Assembly: GCA_016806645.1 (NCBI GenBank)
Contig: JACSYO010001818.1
Coordinates: 143,501-207,500 of the forward strand
Reading direction: 5' to 3'
DNA length: 64,000 nt
Source of the DNA: Ophiodon elongatus
Taxonomy: Eukaryota > Chordata > Actinopteri > Perciformes > Hexagrammidae
The position numbers and the translations under genes are program-made. Below, in pieces: positions 46,440 through 58,517 of this stretch. Numbering within the stretch: position 1 is the stretch's first letter; each line of letters starts with the position of its first letter. The notes beneath the pieces were generated by a model. That model was not told the DNA's origin, made no database searches, and saw only the letters and a program-made list of their open reading frames with translations.

Positions 46440-46790
46440 TTTCAGAAACATCTCATCAGAATCTACCCATTTTGCCCCGATGATGGATATTCGCATCCCT
46501 CCCTGTCATCCCTGATACCTTGACTGGATTCTTACATCACGTTTCCATGACAACTCCGCTTGAAGGGTTGATGGGGAATGTGCAGCAGGAGATGATGTCA
46601 CTCCGATTGCCGATTGACTGAACCCCGAATTGCGAAATGTTCAGATTGAATTTGAAGATGGAATGATGACGGCCTCATGACATGACGGTCTCTCTGAGTT
46701 GGACGGAGCTTCATGACGCCCGGACGGAGCCGTTTCTCTCCGCTTGGTAACACACAGCCGCAGAGGGGACGTCACACAAGTCGAGCCAGT
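46440..46790. promoter_or_regulatory. candidate conserved non-coding element
   Basis: This unique, balanced block contains words such as GATGGATATTCGC, CCATGACAAC and several TGACG cores (near 46669, 46685 and 46714). No coding pattern is seen. Function is inferred. Confidence 0.22.
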
Positions 46791-47114
46791 AGTTGTTCTG
46801 TAAACAAACAAACACAAACAAAAATAACCTTCTTAATAATCATTAATAAAACGGTCAGAAAAGTATGAAATAAAAGATAAATAGCAGAAAATTCCATAAA
46901 TATACCCAAAATGTCTAAATAGTATTTTGCTTATTTCTACCCTAAATCACGTGATCGGAATCATGCAGGGGATATGATGGTAGATCCCAATGCATTCTGG
47001 GTAAGTGCCCTTTGACTGTCAATCAGTGTGCACTTGCTCCCTTAGCCCATGAATGATTTATCTCAAAACTCCACGGCAAGGGAGTAAGAATAAACAGTAA
47101 GGGAGCGGGGAGGA

Positions 47115-47400
47115 ATTTAAAGGAGCATTACACAGGTTTAGTATTGCAATCGTGTAACATTGATGGACTCAAGACGGACAGTTTAAAACAAAGAAGAAGA
47201 AAAAAAAGAGATAAAAATCAATGTAGCAGAACCGGAGATGTTTCTATTTGATGCATTTCCTTGTAAAATCCTGCTGCCTACATTATCCACAATGCAACAC
47301 AACCGCCGACAGTTGGCCGAGGTTGTTATGCTCGTAGCATAAATTTGACATTTTTGTTGCAGGATGGAAGGAATACATTTTTTTTGTGCTGACAGCATAC
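47115..47400. repeat. probable dispersed repeat
   Basis: Words such as 'aaaggagcattacacagg', 'gtgtaacattgatggactc' and 'ctacattatccacaatgc' with 'aaccgccgacagttgg' resemble a dispersed repeat seen in percomorph genomes. Upstream 'cccaatgcattctggg' (46985-47000) may belong to the same element. The class and exact ends are unknown. Confidence 0.4.
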
Positions 47401-48834
47401 CTCACTTACCTTCGCTCTCCATAATCGTTTGATGAATCAGAATCATGAGTCAAAGTCTAAAAGCCTTCTCAAAACAGCGGTTAGCTGCGTAAGTATTGGA
47501 GGAGAAACTCTTTTCGGGTAGCTGCATTATTTTACACGGGCAGAAAATGGAACAAATGTTTCTCAATGTTCATTAATATGTATATGTGCATGGGCTAAAT
47601 GATTGACTCAGAACCCCCCTGGTTTGTTTGCCCTCCAGTAACAAAAAAAAAAAAGTTTTTCCCCCCTCTTTGAAAAAGAGAAATGTTCACGTTATTCATT
47701 TTCTTACTTTGTTTGTATAATAATAGAGAGGAAACCTAGTCATGCCAGCATTCATAAAAGCAAGATTTCAGACCAAAATCAATATATTTTGGTAGCTATC
47801 GTACAATTTGTGCCGTTGGCAAAGCATCTTGAAAGCGCTGTCCTTTGAGGACACGTTCTATAAATGTTCTATAAACCTGCTTTGGGGGAAGAAAGAAACT
47901 GCTGTCAGCCCGTGTGTTTCCTTGACTTTACCCATTGTCCCCTTAATAACCCCCCAAAAAAACATGTATTCACCTCCCACACGACATCGTGAGGTCTGAC
48001 CAGGCCACAGGTAAAAGAAGGTCCAGTGGTTGAGGACACACCAGGGCATTAAACCACATTATCGGAGCCTCAGAGAATTAGTTGGTTTGAATCAAATCAG
48101 ACTAAAAGTGTATGCATTAAAAGCATTTTAAGGATAAAAGCTTCCCTCAAAAATAGTTTCCCCTGATCAAAATGTGAATGTCAAGTGAATGAAGTAGCCC
48201 TTTTACCAATATTGATTTCCTCCACACAATAGTAATTCAAGGGTATCCTGAGTGCACTTGCCTTTCTGTCAAAAACAAAATGAAGTGATCTCTAATACTT
48301 TGCCGTTCTTTTCCTATTTCCATTTCGAAGGATGCTTTCTTTTTCTTCCGGCAGGAACTTCTGATGTTGAAAGTCTCTACAATTTAAATCAACACCAAAG
48401 AATAATGATAGTGATTTTTCAAGTCCAGTTTCCAGTTCTATAACCGTGCAGAAGCACTCAAACAGTGACAGAGTAGTAATCTGTGGTCACATTAATCATG
48501 TCCTGTATAAAACAATAACAGGGTTAGCAATAAGTTACATCAGCTACTTCTTGCACAAACATGTGAACATCTGACGTGGATTAAAACACACAGAGGTGCT
48601 GAATAAATGACATGAAAATGCAAAATACTCACCAACAAATATGTTGCGTTAAAACTATTCATATTGGCAGCTATGTGTATAATTGCAACACTTTTTTCGT
48701 AAAAGGCTCAAATAGATTCACGCAGACGGAAGACCACATATCCTCTTGACCAGAGCAGCGTCTGGCAGTCTGTCTGAAGTGAACTGGAGTATATTCTGAG
48801 ATTCTGTCAGATATTTGTTGAGTTTCCTTTAAGG
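47401..48834. other. gene-free AT-rich sequence
   Basis: No exon, RNA gene or repeat family is recognised. An A-run lies at 47642-47653. Confidence 0.45.
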
Positions 48835-48841
48835 GAAATGC

Positions 48842-49079
48842 TGTGAGCACATTTGAGTTTGCTCTGTTAAACAGTTACGCAGTGTACATGTCCAGGGGCT
48901 TTTATTGTGAAAGGTACGAACGGAAGAAGTGGATCTGGTCTGCGTTGCCGTTTCAAGGAAGTAATAAAGAATTAATAAAGAATTTCCTTCTTGTTTTGGA
49001 CTATAGAGCCTTCGTGTTAATGTTGTTTCATAAATAAAGGTGCATCTCATAACTGGTTGATGCCTTTATTCGCGGTGCA
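48842..49079 (+). repeat. dispersed repeat, possible solo-LTR-like segment
   Basis: A 238-bp segment starts TGTGAGCAC and ends GGTGCA. It contains AATAAAG words at 48964, 48975 and 49033 and a 'gcatctcataactggttg' word that I associate with a repeated fish sequence. No target-site duplication is seen in the 5-bp flanks, so the LTR reading is weak. Confidence 0.3.
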
Positions 49080-49089
49080 AAAAGTCAGA

Positions 49090-49770
49090 ATAATCATGAA
49101 CAAAACAGTCCGAAAAAAACACATTGACTTGGGAATTAATCACACACACACAAAAATGTCATAATAAGACTGTGGTTAAAGGCCTTGAATTATTTTTAGA
49201 AGCCAGGACCGTTTCCCTGGGATTATATGAAGTCAGTAGCCCAGACAACAACATTGCTTCGCTGTCGACTCGAGGAATCACTTTGACATGCAAGGCGAGT
49301 GCTAGCGAGACTCGTTAGCCCAGGCTGTATATGGGACTGCTCGAGGCAGCTCTGCCTTCGTAATATGAAATGATAAATGATAAATATAACATCATTGTCC
49401 TCAGAGACACACAATTTCGTCTTGTGTACTTGTGTACGGGTGAGTTGACGATAAAGATAAGTCTAATTTACATTTTTAAGATATGATCGCACCGCAGGCA
49501 GAAACAAAAAAACGATAATGCTTGTCAACAGCAGATGTAAATGTAATTGCTCCGGCCCTGTGGTCATTATGCAGATATCATATTCAGATACAAATCGCTT
49601 CTCTTCATCAGGTGGAAATGGGGTGAGTGTGTGCAAATGAAACAACAGGCGCCAAGAACGCCATGCGTGATTACCAGGGTTACACCTCGTGTTGTTGATT
49701 TCTTAACTGGTCCCCTGCATGTGATATTTATTTATGAGACAATGGGCTCCGAGGCACAGATATGTCAAGG
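49090..49770. other. gene-free unique sequence
   Basis: No exon or repeat family is recognised. Confidence 0.4.
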
Positions 49771-49782
49771 CCCCCCCCCCCC
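49771..49782. repeat. poly(C) tract
   Basis: A run of 12 C lies just upstream of the second 21-bp array and probably belongs to the same composite element. Confidence 0.85.
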
Positions 49783-49825
49783 TTCCGACATAAGAACATT
49801 AGTCATAGATTCAAAGAGACATCAT

Positions 49826-50550
49826 TTGATCGTTTTGTATCTCTTTGAGGTCATTTTGAGCCTCTTTGTGGATGTTTTGCGTCTCTTTGTTATAGTTTTG
49901 AAGCTCTTAGTAGACATTTTGTGTAATTATTTTCATTGTTTTGTATCTCTTTGTAATCATTTTGCAGCTCTTAGCAGTGTTTTTGTGTCTCTTTGTTGTC
50001 AATTTGTGTCTTTTTTGGTAATTTAGAATCTCATTCATGCCTCTTTTGGCTTTTTGTGGCTCTTTTTAGGCATTTTACATCTCTTAGTTGTTGTTTTGCA
50101 TCTCTTCATGGTCCTTTTGCATCTCTCTGAAGTCCTTAATGTCCCTTATTGGGAGTTATGTGTCTATTTGTGGTCTTTTAGTGTCTCTTTTTGGTTGTTT
50201 TGCATCTCTTTGTAGTCATCTTGCATCTCTCCCTGGTCTTTTTGAGTCTCTTTTGTAGTAGTTTTGAATCTCTTTTTAGCCATTTTGTGTATTTGTTTTG
50301 TCATTTTGTATTTTTTGTAGTAATTTTTAACGTCTTTTCGGTCTTTTTATGTCTCTTTTCAGTCCATTTGGTGGCTTTGCCTATTTTCAAAGTCATTTTG
50401 TGGCTCCTTTTGGGCGTTTAGCATCTCTTTGTAATTGTTTTGCGTCTCTTTGTGGTCTTTTTGTGGCTCTCTTTGGTTGTTTTGCATCTCTCTGGAGTCT
50501 TTTACCTCCCTTATTGGTAGTTATGTGTCATTTTGTGTCTCTTTGTGACT
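49826..50550 (+). repeat. degenerate ~21-bp tandem array, copy 2
   Basis: About 34 units of the same 'tttgcatctctttgtagtc' theme as 14316-14950, in the same orientation. A 3' GC-rich flank at 50580-50655 ('ccccagggcccctctaacc', 'cacccagtaggcctgtttgg') is familiar as the end of such arrays in fish, suggesting the array is the interior of a dispersed element. Phe/Val/Leu-rich frames through it are artefacts. Confidence 0.85.
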
Positions 50551-50659
50551 TCCAAATAAAAAAAAATAGCAGTAACAAACAGAGGCTCTGCCCCAGGGCC
50601 CCTCTAACCTTCTGGATCCCCAGGGCCTGCACCCAGTAGGCCTGTTTGGTAATCCCTCC

Positions 50660-52123
50660 ATGTATTTACCAGTGACCACAAGCCACCTGAATACCTACTT
50701 GTTGAAGTCATCATGTACTTGTGATCGGAGGAGTATGTGTCTTGGAGTTTCTGATGGCTATGACCTCAAAGTCATGACCTTTGAGCTGCTTTTGCTCAAC
50801 ATGTTCATCATCTATCGTCTGCCCCCAAATGCAAAAAGAAAAAATAATTCCCCTTGAATTTCCATCTCAAAGCCAACATTTAATTTGAAAAAGACAAAAG
50901 CAAATGATATGAAACACATGCGCTTTGGGTGTGCATCATTAGCTGATGGATAATTAGATTTGAGAGTAGCTGCTGTGAGCTCTTTTACATCCATGCTGCC
51001 CTCTCATTATCTCCAGCTCATGTGTACATCAGAGGGATTTGTTGAATGAGCGTAGCGTGCCCTGCATGGTAACATGCCCATACCGGTGCCTGTGGGTTGA
51101 GTTATGACCAAATATTTCTAAATTATAACGTAACTCATTTAGCAAAAACACAGGGACAAAATTGCAAAATTGCAAAATAAATAAAGGAATAAGCACGTCG
51201 GGGTGAATCAGCACTTTCCCCCTGTCTTCGATGCTTACTCACACAATCTCATTTGCCAGGCAGCCTATAAATGACACTAAGTGGACGGTCTTCATAGAGC
51301 CTCTGTCCCATCTCATTATTTTATTAACTCAAAGCAGACCACCCAGACACCTCTCTGGCTTGTCCTCCCTTTACCTCTTTGCTTTCCCGTGTTTAAACAG
51401 AGACATTTTGTTGCTGGTCTTTAGTCCCAAAGAGCTTTTGAAAACTTGATAGGCGAATATTGATCATCACAAGATTTCAATAAATTAATTTCCACCTCAG
51501 AGGGGTGTTATGATTGATAAACCAAGCGTGTTCTTAAAGACATGCGCAATTTAGAGGGATAAAAAGGGCAAAACATATGCTAAAATTGCAATTGAAAAAT
51601 AAATATCCCTCATTAAGATTATCCTCAAGTGACAGAATTGTTGTTCAAGTGCCTGAAACTATTTATAATTGTTTTCCTTGCAACCTAGATCACGGGAACA
51701 ATGGTCCTTAAATGAATGTCCTCTGTAGGAAGTGCAGAGAATGAGACTCAGCTGTGAAATGTTGCATCTAAAGGTCAGATTTCTCTAATTCATTCAGGTG
51801 TGTTCCGGAAAGAAAGAAAGTAAGTAAGAAAAGTTCTCTTCATAAACACCCCGCTCCTCCTCTCTGGCTTCGATGGAGAACTTTCAGACACATCTGTTGG
51901 GTTCGGCTGTTCATTCCAGGGCGGTTTGGAGACGGGCAAAAGCAGGAACTGCACCATTTGCGTGACTCTCGGGGTGGATTTGGGGTCAAGTGACAGTTTC
52001 AAAAACAAAAAAATGTATTCCACCTCACGCAACAAAAAGAATATGAACAAAATATACAAGGGAAAAACATGAAGACGCTACTTTAAGTTTTTTTTTAAGG
52101 ACACAACAATCGTAATACATCCT

Positions 52124-52127
<4 letters not shown>
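50660..52127. other. gene-free unique sequence
   Basis: The unique block 50860-51010 (TAATTTG, CATTAGCTGATGGATAATTAG) is CNE-like. No exon is recognised elsewhere in this stretch. Confidence 0.4.

Positions 52128-52191
<64 letters not shown>
52128..52191. repeat. (TA)32 microsatellite
   Basis: Thirty-two uninterrupted TA units. It is self-complementary and can extrude as a cruciform. Confidence 0.96.
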
Positions 52192-52194
<3 letters not shown>

Positions 52195-52639
52195 CTTAGG
52201 CTACATATTGCACACTAGTTAAATTCAGGGACGTCATGACAACCAATACTTTTGTAGCCCACATACCGAATCAATGCAGAAATTCTGAACGTGATACTCG
52301 TTTTTTTCTAGAGTACCACAGGTGCCGGGGATCAGGACTCAAGACCAGCGCTGTCCCATGGACGATAGAAAACCTCCCTGATGATGCTGAACTCTGGACA
52401 ACAAATCTGTGTTGAAATCGGCAAGAGGAGAGCTAGTTAACGTTAACTGGTAACTGTTAGCGGCTACTTGGCTAAATAACGGCGCTAACATTACCGGAGG
52501 TTGCATTGAGTTACATTATGATGCGTTCCAGTTCTATTCAGTAAAAATAAGTATCGGTTCAAGGTAAATTATAACATTATCATCATGAGTTCGTACTTAA
52601 TCGTGTGTAGTTTTGGCGAAGAACTTGAAGCTGATCATC

Positions 52640-52895
52640 GGGGATTAATAATAAATTCGCAAAAAACAGTAATAAAAAATGAAACATATTTATGAGGAGT
52701 CAGAAAGTATTGAGCGACACATTGTTGGTTTTGGTCTTTGGGATTTGTTGACGTTAACACCATCTTTTTTTCTTTAATCTATTAAATTAAGGCATGGTAG
52801 CTTAATTATATGTTGGCTTCTTCTTACCCTAAATGCAATGTTTTACCAACCTGAACCAAGTAGTTTGAGCCGCCTTGATTAAATAAGATCTTAAC
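52640..52895 (-). repeat. dispersed repeat family A, copy 5, minus strand
   Basis: Contains 'gcgacacattgttgg' with 'ttttggtctttgg' (shared with 7.19 kb) and 'accaacctgaaccaagtag' with 'gccttgattaaataag' (compare 24.99-25.02 kb). It is diverged and its ends are unclear. Confidence 0.5.
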
Positions 52896-53529
52896 AACAG
52901 GGGTGGCAGATCAAAAAACAGCCGTAATTGGAGTATTGAGTCAGGATTTGTTGCCCTGATTAAGTAGATGAGAGTAATTCACTAAGAGCACACTTTTATT
53001 CAGACACTATACTTCACATCAGGTCGAAAATTTCAACGGATTGTTTTGAGTGGTGGGGAGCAAGTAAGTGCGCCCACAGTGTTAACTTTGCAGAATGAAC
53101 AAAGTGAGTGCTGGTGTGGGCTTCCATTAACCCTAATTATAGAGCTGCAGCAGGGGTGGGCTGTCTGTGCCATTTGCTGCTTTTATGAAACAGCCTTATC
53201 AGACGCCATTAACTTTTCTGTGCCTGTGCAATACGGGAAACATGTGCTGGGGAACAAAAACAATATAAAACCCAAACACGTGCCTGTTATCCGTCCTTAA
53301 ACTGACTGCCCAGACGTTTTTGTTTATTGAGCTTGTGCATCCTTGGCTACAGTGTCAATGTCTGCCTCCAAATACATCTGATTGTATTTGGGGTAATGAA
53401 CTGTATTACCAGTATAGCTGTTGTTCGGATTTGGAACATTTCAAGAAATTGGCTTAATCCCTTCATTTGTCATCTTTAACCGAATCTGTTTTTCTGAGAA
53501 AACTCATCATGCTGTGGTTACCTGAACAC
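52896..53529. other. gene-free sequence
   Basis: No exon, RNA gene or named repeat is recognised. Confidence 0.4.
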
Positions 53530-53785
53530 TTAAAGGGATAGTTCAGGTCTTTTGAAGTGGAGTTCTATGAGAGACTTATCCACAGTCAGTGTATTACGCG
53601 GTCGGCACGTCCCAAGGTTGGAGAAGCAGCAAAGAAATGTACTGCTGAGGACGTGGACGGCAGCAAAAGTAATTTAACCACCTAAAATAAATCAGTTTAA
53701 GTGTACGCAATATTTAGAAGATCTGTCGCTGGTTTACATTACTGTGAGACATCGATATAGTCTACGTTTCTGACAGAGAACTCAA
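53530..53785 (+). repeat. dispersed repeat family C
   Basis: Begins 'taaagggatagttcagg' and continues with 'ttttgaagtggagttc', 'cttatccacagtcagtg' and 'aaataaatcagtttaagtg'. I recognise this word order as a very common percomorph dispersed repeat. No coding capacity is evident, and the class is not known to me. Confidence 0.6.
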
Positions 53786-53884
53786 GCCATGGAGAATCCA
53801 AACTAGCCAAAGTCACACAGATACACAAACAAACTAACCGACCACTAAATTACTGTTTCTTTAAATGGAGTCTCGCGGCTTTGG

Positions 53885-54097
53885 CAAAGCCGGCGTCTGA
53901 GGTAGAGCGGAGGTAGAGCGGTCGTCCTCTAATCAGAGGCTCGATCGCTCAATCCCCGGCAGTCTTCATGTCCACGTGTGCTCGGGCAAACACTGAACCC
54001 CAGTGGGCACCTTGCATGGTGACCTCTGACACCAGTGTCAAAGGGGTGGATGCTGGCCTTTGTTGCAATAGCACTTTGAGCAATTTTTAAGAACTTG
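53885..54097 (+). repeat. tRNA-derived SINE, plus strand
   Basis: The head reads 'gaggtagagcg' twice in tandem (53899-53909 and 53910-53920), an A-box-region duplication, then 'gtcgtcctctaatcagagg' and a B-box region altered to 'ctcgatcgctcaatcc'. The body words 'cttcatgtccacgtg', 'ggcaccttgcatgg' and 'gcactttgagcaa' match the other SINE copies. Confidence 0.8.
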
Positions 54098-54390
54098 CCT
54101 CATGAAGTTGAATTTGATTTCACATACATTTTTACACATTTTTTGAATATTATATCAGAATTATATATTATATCACATGCATCAGTTTCAGAGATTCCAC
54201 ACAGGTGTAGAGATCAGGCAGAGGTAATATACATGAGGGAAAATCGAGGGTTATTTTTAAACAGGAGCTTAACTGGACAATGTTTAGTGAAGAATAGGAG
54301 TTTAAAACTTATACGATTTACCTTTTATTATATTTTATCTTCAAAATAATAAAACAATATTCAACCTCCTTTATGTGTCTTAAAATGTGC

Positions 54391-54825
54391 ATTCTCTCTC
54401 CTGACCACCAGGGGGCGACTCCTCTGGTTGTATAGAAGTCTATAGAAAATGACTCTACTTCTCTCTTGATTTATTCCCTCAGTAAACATTGTAAACATGA
54501 GTTTATGTCTCAATCTCTAGTTTCAAGTCTTCTTCAATACAGCATGATGTTCATTTAGTAAATTATGGTCCATTCAGAGTCAATCAGACCATAAAGCAGG
54601 GGATGCTTTAGGGGCGGGGCTACAAGGTGATTGACAGGTCCAAGACCAGAGCCGTATACGGCGTCTCTACGTCACTCTGCCGCATTCCAAATATGATCAC
54701 TTCCGTTCACTGGTTTGGGAAAAAAACAACATTGTGACGGCAAAATCGACGAACTCTAGGCTGCAAACTAATGAGTGACATCACGATTACTTCGTCCACT
54801 TCCTATAGACAGTCTGTGGTTATTT
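54391..54825 (+). repeat. dispersed repeat family B, copy 3
   Basis: Single-unit relative of the 36-kb array in inverted orientation. 54391-54573 corresponds to 36041-36223 with two differences by eye. 54585-54655 ('ccataaagcaggggatgc', 'ttgacaggtcc') matches 29.9 kb, and the end 'agacagtctgtgg' at about 54810-54822 marks one terminus. A CTCF-core-like CCACCAGGGGGCGAC lies at 54405-54419 on the plus strand. Confidence 0.75.
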
Positions 54826-56569
54826 CACATGAGAGATTTCTGTAATTGTGTTTTTGTCTTTGCTTTTCATTACTGGTTTAAAATGGGCATGCATCAGTTT
54901 GGAAACAGGTGATGCCACAAATTCCTGTGCACTTTATTTAGCAATATGTGAATCTGATGACAGATGTGTTGCATTTGCTTACGTTGCTTTGATCAACCTG
55001 AAGAAGATTACCTTTTTAAGTATTCATGAATATGACCTTCTACCTGCTCAGCAACAAACCAACACAGTGGAGCGTTTAGCAGGCCGAGAGACATATTAAT
55101 ATTTAAAGAGTTTGGGGACATGCATCGCAATTTGCCGCTGCCTTTGGAGTTCGAGATGGTTGCACTTTCTCAACTTGCGTTGACCATGGTAACCACGGAA
55201 ACCCAGAGCGGGCCCTGACCAATTTTGTGTACGCTCGACAAGATTCGTGCTGGTGCGCCTTGGATTGCAGCCAAGTGCACCTCCGATCATCGTGTTTCTA
55301 CACTCACGCAGAAATTGCATCACTTTGTGTCTTTGAGATCGTCTCTCCAACTCTCCCTAATGAGTTTAAGGTGGGAGTAACTTACTGTTAACTCTAGCTA
55401 TTTATTAGGGTTAGTTGCTGCGGGCAACCCAGAAAAGAAGGCCTATTTAATATTCTACACCACCATGTTGTTGTGGGATTTTTGTACTTAGAATTAGAAT
55501 ATTATTAGTACAAAATAGTAATACAGTAATACATTCAGATTTTTTTCTTCTTCCCTCATTTGGGGCTGCCTTACGGATGGATGGCTCCTCTACCATTCTC
55601 CCGTTCGGCCTTAGCCTGGAGCCGGGCTCTGCAGAGACCACACACAGAACAAATAACATAGGAGCTGCTTTTACTGGTATCTTATCTCCCTGAATGCGGC
55701 GCCTCTTCACCAGCAGAAAACAACCTTATCAAAGACGAGAAACAGTATTGGAGCAACAGCAACTAAGTTGAAGGATGTGGTCTGGTACTAATCACAGCTC
55801 CTATTTTCTCTAATATCAGATCAAGATTTCTTTTGAACGAGAAGCAAGTGCATTACCGCAAGTTGTATCTCGGAGTAAGACGTGGCTGAAAACAAACGGC
55901 TTTTTTTTCCATACAGAGTTGGAACATAAGGTCAGTGCTTCTCCCAGCATGGTATCTATTCCACACAGGAGCTGAAGTGTTGTAACAACCATTTTTCATC
56001 ACTGAAATTCAAGTCTGTGGGCAAAAAGGCTTGGTGACCTCCTGCAGTCCGTGGAGCACCGTCATTTTAAAATGTGTGTTTTTTTGTGTGTGTACGTGCT
56101 TTGAGAGCAGATAGAATTAGTCTTTGTGATGCAACCAGATTTCAAAACATTATAAACTTTAATCTGAACAAGGTTTGAGGTAACTTCTCGCTATTTTCTG
56201 ATTCTTTTCTTTTTTCAGCTGTGATAATTGTATCTTTTACCTAATGTTAACTTTCTTCATTCAAACCTTTTACTTAAGCAGAATTTTCTATTTCACTTAC
56301 TAAGTAGGACATTACCGGTCTAACCGAAAGACAGAGACGGAGACGTAGGATTATTGCTAACGGTTCTGCAGAACACCTTAATGAATGGATCCATTTTACA
56401 CCCATGAAACACACATATGTTACATAAAATATTTCTATCCATTATGAAAGTAATCATTACCAATTGAAATATCCAAGTCAAGCACATGTGCGTCTGTATT
56501 TTTGGCTGTAGCATGTTAGAAGAACTGCTCTTTAAGAGCACATAATTGTCACAATCCTACAGCCGCAGC
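54826..56569. other. gene-free sequence
   Basis: Mixed unique sequence with T-runs near 55900 and 56080. No exon, RNA gene or clear repeat is recognised. Confidence 0.4.
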
Positions 56570-56830
56570 ACACGGTGGTCAAGTTAAAATCCCAAGGCTT
56601 CATTTTTTTCAGAGTTTCTGCTCATATTGGGCCGGAGGCTTCATATGCACTCCATGGTGCAGAGTGAGATAACCGGCAAAGTAATTCTTCTTCAGAGCGA
56701 AGTCATTCAGCCATTTGTTCCCCGTGATGGGTTTCCCCTCTCAGTGAAGTAGCGCCGTCTGTTAGCAGGGATTAACCTGATAATGAGTCAAAATTAATTA
56801 CTTTTATATTCAATTATGGATATTTCACTG
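56570..56830. promoter_or_regulatory. candidate conserved non-coding element
   Basis: This repeat-free block has a GC-balanced first part (GGCTTCATATGCACTCC, GGTTTCCCCTCTC) followed by a homeodomain-rich end (GGGATTAACC, TGATAATGAGTC, AAAATTAATTACTT). In texture it is the most CNE-like stretch in the window. Function and conservation are inferred. Confidence 0.33.
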
Positions 56831-58316
56831 GCGTAGGTCACACTGAGGGACTTTAGTGTCAGAATATTTTGATTTCACCATTTACATATTATATACAGGC
56901 TCATATACAGTATCGGAAGAGGGTTGTGAAGGTGACCGACGATCCCGAAATCCCGAAATCCCCCAAAACCTGTGCCAGTGTGACCCGTCCCTGCACATAA
57001 AGTGTTCATGCAGTGCAATTAAAAGGTTGAGCTGGCCTGAGGCTGTTTTATTTTCTGATGTGTATTCAAGTATGTGCCCTAAAAAGGGTCAAACTGACCT
57101 TTTTCAATGTTTTTCTGAGTTTTTGTTTATCTGTGTGGCTCTCTTTAACGAAGCCTGATTTCCTACCGGTGAGTCAAAGCCGTATGTAGCTGAACACGCC
57201 ACGGAGGACAAACGGGGCTGATTGACTCACGCAGCAGGACAGGGAGAGGACATTTTAGAGCCAGCATGACGGAGCGAGAAAATATAAAGCACTCTTCTAA
57301 TGGAGGGGTTCTCAACTGCAACTGTGACTGAAGGTCAACTTCTAATTGTTTAAAAAAAAGGACCACAAAATAAAAACCATGACCAAAGAAAGGAGAAAAA
57401 ACTTAAACTGGGCTGTAAATATGTGTTATGGAGTGTCAGCTTTAACGATGAATATACAATCAATATTCTGCTGACCCTCCCCCATCAGTGTTTGCCATTA
57501 TGAATACAAATTTTATTTTTCAGGGTCATTTGTCCTCAACATACGCTTTGTAGCTTTTACTGGAGTCGTCTCCCACATCACAACCGGTCCATTTTTGAAA
57601 AGCATGATGGAGAATTAGTGCCATTGGAATGGAGTGGATTATTAGAATGTATTTGCATAAAATAATTGTAGCAAATTGAAGAGATAAAGTTGAAAATCTA
57701 ACTTTGTAAAAGATACCATAGATACTCTTTTCCACAAAGTCCAAATTTGCAGCGTTTCCTTAAAAAAAAAAAAAAAACTTAAAACCATCTGAGAGAATAC
57801 AGAAAAATGAAAAGCAAATAAGGTATCTAAAAGCAAGTAAAGACTCCGGACTGGCACTCGCGTCTGCTTTCTTGGTAAAGACTCCTGGGTGCTGTTCAAA
57901 GTAATAGTCTCTGGTATTATGTCTCCCAGCAGCCGCGGCATTAAAAACCTCCAAAAAGTAAAGTGGAGATGCGAAAACTTTTTCCAAAGGAATTCTGATC
58001 TGTTTTCAGACCACGTAACTTCACACAGGGCCTTTAAAAAAAAAAGAAAAAAAAAAAGAAAATGCTCGTGATACAGGTCAATAAAACGTGTAAAATATTT
58101 TAATTGACCCTCTTGAGCACAGGGCTGGTATCTCAGCATCAGCACTGGGCTTGATGAGAGCTTGTTTATCTGCTTGAAGCTCGTTCACTGTAACAACATT
58201 CCCAAATGTTTTCCAAATGAGTGAGCTTGCTTAGCATGGGACACGGCAAAAGCCTGTTAGATTTAATATTATTAATATTATTTTTCCCTTTGACAAATCA
58301 ACAGCTTAGGCTGAAA
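56831..58316. other. gene-free sequence
   Basis: A-runs lie at 57762-57777 and 58037-58060. A minus-strand frame of 167 codons (57642-58145) depends on these homopolymers for its Phe runs and has no domain. A small 'ccgaaatcc' duplication lies near 56945-56960. No exon is recognised. Confidence 0.4.
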
Positions 58317-58329
58317 CGGTCAAACCCAG

Positions 58330-58365
58330 CCTCTCACTCTGTCTCTCTCCGTGGTGCTGAAAAAG
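58330..58365. repeat. isolated unit of the 46-bp minisatellite
   Basis: The words 'ctctgtctctctccgtggtg' and 'ctgaaaaag' match the first unit of the main array at 58763-58790, about 425 bp away, including its 'aaaaag' variant. The RT fragment lies between the two. Confidence 0.7.
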
Positions 58366-58517
58366 CCAACTCCTACTCAAAAATACAAACTTAAAAAGAC
58401 ATTAATTTCATGGAGGTATCAAGAACAATTTTGCCAAAGTATTGAAATACAATTCGTCCTTATATCTGGACAGTAACAGTTTTATTCCCTTGGTCCCTTT
58501 TTCTGTCACAGCTGTCT

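Noticed and set aside
36195..54419. CTCF loop between the 36-kb array and the 54-kb site
   Set aside because: The motifs are divergent rather than convergent, which does not fit the known loop-anchor rule.
57642..58145. 167-codon minus-strand frame
   Set aside because: It depends on A-runs read as poly-Phe. No family is recognised.
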